The notes beneath the pieces are model-generated. The model ran no database searches. It saw only the letters and a program-made list of their open reading frames with translations, and was not told the origin of the DNA. 12,653 bases of DNA, taken from assembly GCA_958430865.1 (NCBI GenBank), contig CAUDNR010004267.1, forward strand, positions 1 through 12,653, written 5' to 3'. Position 1 is the first letter of the stretch, and every line of letters starts with the position of its first letter. Position numbers and translations under genes: made by a program. Origin of the DNA: Entrophospora sp. SA101. Lineage: Eukaryota > Glomeromycota > Glomeromycetes > Entrophosporales > Entrophosporaceae. Positions 7,947-12,653 of this stretch are shown in pieces.

Positions 7947-8101
7947 ATTAAATTAAAAAGAAAATGGGGTGAAAATTTTGGTCGACTTATCGTGTATTCA
8001 ACTACAAGAGCCATTGCTAAAACCAAATCCTAAGATTTCCTATACAAGATAATATAGTAACTATATATATATATATATTAATTAATATAAAAAAAATTTT
8101 A

Positions 8102-8382
8102 ATAACAAAAATATCTGTAATTTCGAAACAAAGAGAAATCCTCGTTGCATTACTTAATAGAACTAGTTGTGAAAGAGAAATTATGATTTATTTTTCTCAA
8201 GGCTATATTCTTTGAAACTATTAAAATAAAAGAAAACACAAAATCATTATGTAAATATTATAATAAAAGATTTGGGAAAAGACAACAGATAGTTAACTGA
8301 ATTCGATAAAATAAATTCTCAAGAACTACAGGAGACAATTTCCACTATTAGCATAATGCTTTTTTATATACATGATTATTGA
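8102..8382 (+). pseudogene. Possible decayed coding fragments, family unknown
   Basis: Two stop-bounded stretches read like protein. 8102-8215 has ISVISKQREILVALLNRTS followed by CEREIMIYFSQGYIL (37 codons). 8299-8382 has EFDKINSQELQETISTI (27 codons), and another frame just before it reads NKRFGKRQQIVN. No start codon or continuous frame joins them. I cannot name the family. They may be ruins of one gene continued by the fragments further right, or chance frames. Confidence 0.3.
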
Positions 8383-8515
8383 TAAATATAATGATGATAC
8401 TCAAAAAAAAAAGATAAGCTTCTCCTGAGATCTTAGCCGGCAGGATACCATAAAATGTGGTTTCTAGGTCTAATTCAAGAAATATTTAGTAACAAAAACA
8501 ATAGTAGACTGTGTT

Positions 8516-9480
8516 TATGGGTACGAAAGGTTCGTTGATTTCTGAGGGATTAGTTTTGTATACAAAGCTTAGTCTTGGAAGTCTTAATCGAGTAGAAAGT
8601 GAAAGATTTGTTGATCTCAGAAGAACTTGACTGAAGAAATAAGAACATCATTTAAATACTTTTAAATCTGATTATTGGCTTTATTAATTTAACATACCAT
8701 TTTTTAAAAAAGGATCCAGCATTCTAACATATTTTATTTATTTCATTTTATTAAAGAAACAAAACATCATGAGTCAATATTGATGGTCACACATTAGTAT
8801 GTGGCTTTATTAAAAAATTTACTACCAAAGATAAAAGTATGATAATGTTTTGCGGGTTAATTTGTTTACAATAAATTATTAAAATAATTTATTGTATAAT
8901 AACAGATTGGGTTCTAGTGATAACAAATCATATTAAATTTGGAAAAAGCAAACCAGATTATTATTTTTAGTCATGATACTCCATTTATATCTTTTAACTC
9001 AAAGACATAGAATGTTAATCCTAATTGTGTGATTATTGAATCACCTGATTTATGTAGAGCTTTCAGTGGTAATGTTGTATTCTTCTATTTCAAATGTCAT
9101 TAAATAGAGAGCGAGTTAAGTAGGTTGTAGATTAATTTTGTGATATCTTATTATAGTATAGAGACAGATCCGAAGATAGTCTTGATAGTAGTCCCGATGA
9201 TGATAATAATGACAATGATAAGGTATTAATACAGTTGACAAAGAATTTGACATAGATCGTTTTCACGAAAAGATTTCATATGTAACTACAATTTCTGTCC
9301 AAATTTTCAATTTTTAATATTATTTTTTTAATATACAATTTTAGATCCTGATATACAACAGAAAGCATTAGATATTCGCTTGAAGTATTAAATTGTGACA
9401 AAATTGATGAAGGAGAAGTCACAATGGTTGTCAATATAGTAATAGAAAATTACTATGTGTGGATTTTTTATGTTACACAT
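8516..9480 (+). pseudogene. Scattered plus-strand coding-like fragments, family unknown
   Basis: Short plus-strand frames of protein-like composition recur: MGTKGSLISEGLVLYTKLS (from about 8519), INIDGHTLVCGFIKKF-like text within 8773-8874, NVNPNCVIIESPDLCRAFSG in 9011-9103, YRDRSEDSLDSSPDDD near 9157-9220, KEFDIDRFHEKIS near 9240-9280, and CDKIDEGEVTMVVNI near 9396-9440. Some are preceded by AG acceptor-like sites (for example TTATTATAG before YRDRS), but exon phases do not join cleanly and stops intervene. The best reading is a decayed gene or gene family remnant; no function can be given. Confidence 0.3.
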
Positions 9481-9503
9481 TAATATATATCAAAGATTTA
9501 AAA

Positions 9504-9706
9504 TGTAAAGTCTCAATAACAAACAAGCCGTGAATAATCTTTCTGCGATTGTATTTCCAAACACTCAATTAATAGCCCGTCAGAGAGTTTGCTTTATTTA
9601 TATTAGTAAAAAATTATTTATAAAGGTTCAAAGTTATCAATTTTATTTATTTTACTGTAAAGGCTCAATCGATAATCAAACAAGCTATGTGAATAATCTT
9701 CCCGCG
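9504..9706. repeat. Diverged direct repeat, two copies about 152 bp apart
   Basis: TGTAAAGTCTCAATAAC...GTGAATAATCTTTCTGCG (9504-9547) and TGTAAAGGCTCAATCG...GTGAATAATCTTCCCGCG (9656-9706) share most bases, with an insertion of several bases in the second copy. No coding is seen around them. Confidence 0.65.
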
Positions 9707-9955
9707 TAATTTTTTTTTATTGATTTTTCTTCTTGGTAAATTCCACAGGTAATCCTTTCTTTCCTTAGATAAGCTTCAAGTATCTGAACATCATTTATTT
9801 TGAAACATAAGGAGCAATCTTCTTTCCCCCTTGTTCTTTATTTAAAATATTTATAATTCTTGGTGGATCTGATGTAAATCAGTTTCATATTAATTATTTT
9901 TATATAAGAGTAGTTCTATATTCTATATATTATTTAAAGAATAAATAAAAGATAA
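9707..9955. other. AT-rich stretch without recognisable features
   Basis: T-rich low complexity with no open frame that looks coding and no clear repeat. It separates the direct repeat pair from the MITE-like element. Confidence 0.4.
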
Positions 9956-9963
9956 CAGATGAG

Positions 9964-10121
9964 AAAAATCATGTATTTTTCCGCAAAAATCATCCGCGAT
10001 TTTGCGCAGCATCATGAAAATATACAATTTTATTGGTGGGTTGGGTGCGTGTTATCCATATTTAGAAATTGATTTGACAATTGTGGATGATTTTTGCAGA
10101 AAAATACATGATTATTATTAT
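9964..10121. mobile_element. MITE-like element, 29-bp inverted arms, candidate 8-bp target duplication
   Basis: Arm 9967-9995 and the reverse complement of 10085-10113 agree at 28 of 29 positions (AATCATGTATTTTTC/TGC...). The octamer CAGATGAG stands on both sides, at 9956-9963 and 10122-10129, as expected for hAT-type insertion. The loop of 89 bp has no coding. The gap between arm and octamer is 3 nt on the left and 8 nt on the right, so the exact ends are uncertain. Confidence 0.65.
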
Positions 10122-10288
10122 CAGATGAGGCATTAATTGTAAATCATAATCGTGCTATATTGGAAATCTTGAACCCTGAAATTTTTGGCAATACAAAATG
10201 CTCACTTTGTCTGATTTTGTTGCAGCATGCCTCAAATGCAACAATTGCTATATACTGTGAAGTTTGGAAAGATAGCACCCTAATTTAA
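10112..10288 (+). pseudogene. 58-codon coding-like fragment, family unknown
   Basis: The frame reads DEALIVNHNRAILEILNPEIF, then GNTKCSLCLILLQH and ends EVWKDSTLI before TAA. It has no ATG near its start and begins at the right end of the MITE-like element. Removing that element at the CAGATGAG octamer leaves the frame open across the joint only for a few codons. Composition looks protein-like but no family is recognised. Confidence 0.3.
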
Positions 10289-10446
10289 AACAGCTGAAAC
10301 ACAATTGTAAAAAGGAGACGCTATCTTACCAGACTTTGCAGTAAGCTATGGTGCTGCGAGCGTGTAAATTCAATTACAGCTCGGGTTGTGTCCAATAAAA
10401 TATATAAGATAAAATAAAATAAAAGTCCAATATATAAATCTCCCTG
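10289..10446. other. Non-coding stretch before the 41-bp repeats
   Basis: No gene is seen. The left half is of mixed composition (GCTATCTTACC, GGTGCTGCGAGCGTG); the right half has AAAATAAAATAAAA low complexity. It may belong to the same repeat element as the following tandem array. Confidence 0.35.
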
Positions 10447-10553
10447 TTACGGCACACAGCTCAGGGTTCTCAAATTCCGACCTCTGATTACGGCACACAG
10501 CTCAGAGTCTTAAATTCCGGCCTCTGATTACGGCACACAGCTCAGAGCCTCTC
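10447..10553. repeat. Tandem repeat, 2.6 copies of a 40-41 bp GC-richer unit
   Basis: TTACGGCACACAGCTCAG begins at 10447 (after a TG), 10488 and 10528, that is periods of 41 and 40. Between the copies, AAATTCCGACCTCTGA and AAATTCCGGCCTCTGA also match. The unit's TGTTACGG opening resembles the start of many LTRs, but no paired LTR or primer-binding site is visible in the window. Confidence 0.85.
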
Positions 10554-10717
10554 TATTGCGCAATCTCTCTTTACAGTACTAATAGAAGTACTGCTGGCCT
10601 AAAAATGATAAATAAAATAAAAAGAATATATACAAGAAATATTTACAACTATACCACTTGAGGCGTCCCTACAAGCAGCATAGAACAATCAAACGGGGGG
10701 GGGGGGGTTCCTAACTA

Positions 10718-10743
10718 ATGATTAGTGGCCAGCCACTAATCAT
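10718..10743. repeat. Perfect palindrome, 12-bp arms, 2-bp centre
   Basis: ATGATTAGTGGC, then CA, then GCCACTAATCAT. It lies 10 bp after the 13-G run. It could be a fold-back tip or a binding site; nothing identifies a partner. Confidence 0.9.
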
Positions 10744-11035
10744 CAGAGAGGACCATGGAACAATTTACAATGGCTTTTCCTATTAACTATGCAAAAATTC
10801 GTAATAAGGTAAAATGTGTTTATTTAATTATTAACAATGGGGGGGGGATTATTTATTCAATTATTATTAATGTTATTAACATGATCTTCCTTCTCACTTG
10901 GTCTAAAACCAAACCTTTTTATACCTCTTGAGGTATTACAAATAACATGACCTTTACAATATTTTATCCAATAAAATATGCTTATTAATCCTATTTTCTG
11001 TATTACTAGCTTACTAATTGCTAATTACTAATGCT

Positions 11036-11066
11036 ATGACTCATAATTACTAATCCTATGAGTCAT
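11036..11066. repeat. Hairpin with two TGACTCA-type sites
   Basis: ATGACTCATA (11036-11045) and TATGAGTCAT (11057-11066) are exact reverse complements with an 11-nt loop. TGACTCA is the Gcn4/AP-1 bZIP core, so each arm could be a binding site. It lies about 200 bp before the RING-like fragment. A regulatory role is inference only. Confidence 0.6.
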
Positions 11067-11245
11067 TATTACAAATAATTTGATTAATAATTCGAAGTAA
11101 ATAATTATGTCATAAAATAAGTTAAAAATAGAAATGATGTAATGATCTACATGTGTAACATGATGTGCAACCGTTGCAATAAATATAGAAAGATGATTGT
11201 TAATCGTGATGTAATATTTAGCGCATCACATGACTTCCGTAGTAA

Positions 11246-11944
11246 GTTCGTTCTAATTGGTCAATATTAACGGTCAATTGGTTGGTCCACGGTTTACAAT
11301 CTCACAATACATTGAAGAATAATTTAAATAAGTTGGATGAATATTGTGTAGAAAATTTCCATAGTTTGGTTCAAAGACACACAAATGCAAAAGTGAACAC
11401 AGCCAAGTCTCTCAGGCATGATGCATTATTTATTGACCATTGCAAATATGAAAATAACTTCATGCCATCATTTGCACCAAAAAAAGATTATCCTTATAAA
11501 AAAAAAGATCTTGATGAATTAATTAAAAAAATTGCATTATTTCTTTTGGATTTTTTTGATGAGATTTCAAAAAATTATGGTAGAATAGAAAAGAAAATGG
11601 AAGGCAAAAAAATCAAAAAACCTTATTATTATATTTTGCCAATTAAATCTGGTTACTGTGCTGGTGCTTTGCCACTTGGGTACCATACAAAAACATCACC
11701 AATTATTGAAAAGTTATGTGATTATGATAATTGTAAAATATCAAGTACAGATTTTCAAGTATTATTATGTGGTCATTCTTACCACGAAGAATGTTTTTGG
11801 GTGTTAAGACTTCAATGCAATTACTGTTATTCCTATCTTTCAGGTGTCATTGATGATCTGACAAAATCTTATAATGAAAGACTAAACATGGATGAAGATA
11901 TTAATAATGAGCCAGATTTGGAAATTAATTTGCAATCAGAATGA
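11246..11944 (+). CDS. 3' coding fragment with RING-like zinc-binding motif, family unknown
   Basis: The frame is open from 11246 (after TAA at 11243) to TGA at 11942-11944. The first in-frame ATG is at 11462, well inside the conserved-looking part, so this is probably a 3' exon or a 5'-truncated copy. Counting from codon 11282: LDEYCVENFHSLVQRHT (18-34), a Lys-rich helix region (70-112), then Cys146-x4-Cys151-x11-Cys163-x-His165-x2-His168-x2-Cys171-x7-Cys179-x2-Cys182. That pattern resembles a RING/treble-clef zinc site, as in ubiquitin ligases. An acidic tail follows. I believe proteins ending like this form a large uncharacterised, possibly transposon-derived family in arbuscular mycorrhizal fungi, but that is memory, not shown here. 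The stop codon is the first part of a 46-bp tandem repeat. Confidence 0.6.
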   Translation, partial: VRSNWSILTVNWLVHGLQSHNTLKNNLNKLDEYCVENFHSLVQRHTNAKVNTAKSLRHDALFIDHCKYENNFMPSFAPKKDYPYKKKDLDELIKKIALFLLDFFDEISKNYGRIEKKMEGKKIKKPYYYILPIKSGYCAGALPLGYHTKTSPIIEKLCDYDNCKISSTDFQVLLCGHSYHEECFWVLRLQCNYCYSYLSGVIDDLTKSYNERLNMDEDINNEPDLEINLQSE

Positions 11945-12075
11945 GGCACGTAGTGCCAAATTGTTATCCTATTTGGTAACCTGAGAATGAGGCACGTAGT
12001 GCCAAATTGTTATCCTATTTGGTGACCCGAGGATGAGGCACGTAGTGCCGAATTGTTATCCCTACTTGGTAATAC
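11941..12075. repeat. 46-bp tandem repeat, about 3 copies, with GGCACGTAGTGCC core
   Basis: Units start ATGAGGCACGTAGTGCC at 11941, 11987 and 12033, exactly 46 bp apart, with a few substitutions between copies. Each has a GGCAC-GTA-GTGCC inverted repeat able to form a small hairpin, then TTGTTATCC and a TTGGTAA/TTGGTGA end. The first unit overlaps the stop codon of the RING-like fragment. Confidence 0.9.
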
Positions 12076-12121
12076 GTAAAAGCACAATTTTTTCTTACCT
12101 CTTTCCTTATATTATTCTACC

Positions 12122-12525
12122 TTTACGTATTACCGAAAGCTTGCTATATTTTTCAATTCTAGAACTCTTTCTCGCATAGTTAGTGCCTTCGAGTACTTTC
12201 ACATCGTGTCAAAAAATTGGATTACATTTTTGATAAATTTTGCGTATTACATTTTTGATAACTTTTGCGTATTACATTTTTGATATAATTGTGCTCGAGT
12301 ACTTTGCTTTACGTTAAAAAATTTGATCGCTTTTGTATATTATTTTTTTGATAACCTTTGCGTATTACTGAAAGCTTGCTATATTTTTCGATTCTAAAAC
12401 TCTTTCTCATATAGTTACTGTCTTTGAGTACTTTCACATCGTGTCAAAAAAATAGATCATATTTTTGATAACTTTTGCGTATTATATTTTTGATAACCTT
12501 TGTATATTACTGAATTGACATAAAG
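12122..12525. repeat. Long direct repeat, offset about 235 bp
   Basis: From 12126 the text CGTATTACCGAAAGCTTGCT and the following ~90 bases recur from 12361 (CGTATTACTGAAAGCTTGCT) with scattered substitutions, including AACTCTTTCTC, GAGTACTTTCACATCGTGTC and TTTTTGATAA. The array is AT-rich with no coding frame. It continues the repeat block that begins at the RING-like fragment's stop codon. Confidence 0.85.
12221..12290. repeat. 25-bp tandem repeat (ATTACATTTTTGATAA...TTGCGT)
   Basis: ATTACATTTTTGATA begins at 12221, 12246 and 12271. Related units (TTTTTGATAACCTTTGCGTATTA) recur at 12350-12370 and 12470-12510. It is nested in the 235-bp direct repeat. Confidence 0.85.
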
Positions 12526-12540
12526 TACTAAAATCATGTG

Positions 12541-12653
12541 GCACAAAAATGGTCATAGTTACCTATCCTATGATCTAATTAATTTTCGATTTGAATTTTT
12601 TCCAGCATTTATTGTAAGAGGTAACATCCCTTACCTGAGATAAATGACTAGTT
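12541..12653. other. Right edge, no recognised feature
   Basis: The stretch has a pyrimidine-rich TTTTTTCCAG (12596-12605), which looks like a plus-strand 3' splice acceptor, so an exon could begin at the edge. Too little sequence remains to judge. Confidence 0.3.

Larger units (their letters stand above)
10554..11245. other. Repeat-rich stretch with G-runs and palindromes, no gene
   Basis: It holds a run of 13 G (10695-10707), a perfect 12-bp-arm palindrome (10718-10743), a run of 9 G (10839-10847), a 7-bp-arm palindrome ATACCTCTTGAGGTAT (about 10920-10935) with a nearby TTTTTATA that could act as a TATA box, and a TGACTCA-containing hairpin at 11036-11066. No frame looks coding until 11246. 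Confidence 0.5.

Noticed and set aside
7899..7992. Possible CRISPR-like spacing of AATAAGTC/GACTTATC motifs
   Set aside because: Only three short imperfect copies in mixed orientation with unequal gaps, in a eukaryotic context.

Overview
The window looks like nuclear DNA of a fungus, most likely an arbuscular mycorrhizal (Glomeromycotina, Rhizophagus-like) fungus. Support: very AT-rich sequence, spliceosomal introns mostly 65-110 nt with GTAAGT/GTAAAT-type donors and T-rich AG acceptors, Asn homopolymers in a protein, and intergenic space packed with small inverted-repeat elements and tandem repeats. The organism call is inference; no marker gene fixes the species.

Left part (1-4900) holds two multi-exon genes, both on the minus strand. 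The first (142-2029, six exons, 468 aa) encodes a protein with a disordered N-terminus and a C-terminal calponin-homology-like domain. The second (2587-4854, about thirteen exons, 393 aa) is SPO11, the topoisomerase VI A-like protein that makes meiotic DNA double-strand breaks. All its catalytic residues are present (KR-DIFY tyrosine, IEKE glutamate, DND Toprim pair). The gene has unusual architecture: an apparent U12-type AT-AC intron, a probable GC-AG intron, a 15-nt micro-exon, and a perfect 200-bp tandem duplication that doubles one 38-nt exon and its flanking intron parts.

Middle part (4900-8100) is a graveyard of small elements: microsatellites, a foldback element built from TTTCGTCGAAAG-like units (5601-5903), a TA-flanked terminal-inverted-repeat element (6370-6544), a broken copy of ribosomal protein eS24 (RPS24) that keeps an intron (6700-7232, minus), and a 451-bp element with 28-bp inverted ends (7431-7881) carrying CACGTG palindromes.

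Right part (8100-12653) has no intact gene that I recognise. It holds short plus-strand coding-like fragments broken by stops (8.1-10.3 kb), a MITE-like element with 29-bp arms and a candidate 8-bp target duplication (9964-10121), a 40/41-bp tandem repeat followed by G-runs and palindromes, a 3' coding fragment with a RING-like zinc-binding motif (11246-11944), and dense tandem/direct repeats (11941-12540).

No tRNA, rRNA, CRISPR or prokaryotic feature was seen. The two intact genes share a strand but nothing links their functions. The most notable content is the complete SPO11, a core meiosis gene, in a lineage long thought asexual, together with its minor-class intron and exon duplication.
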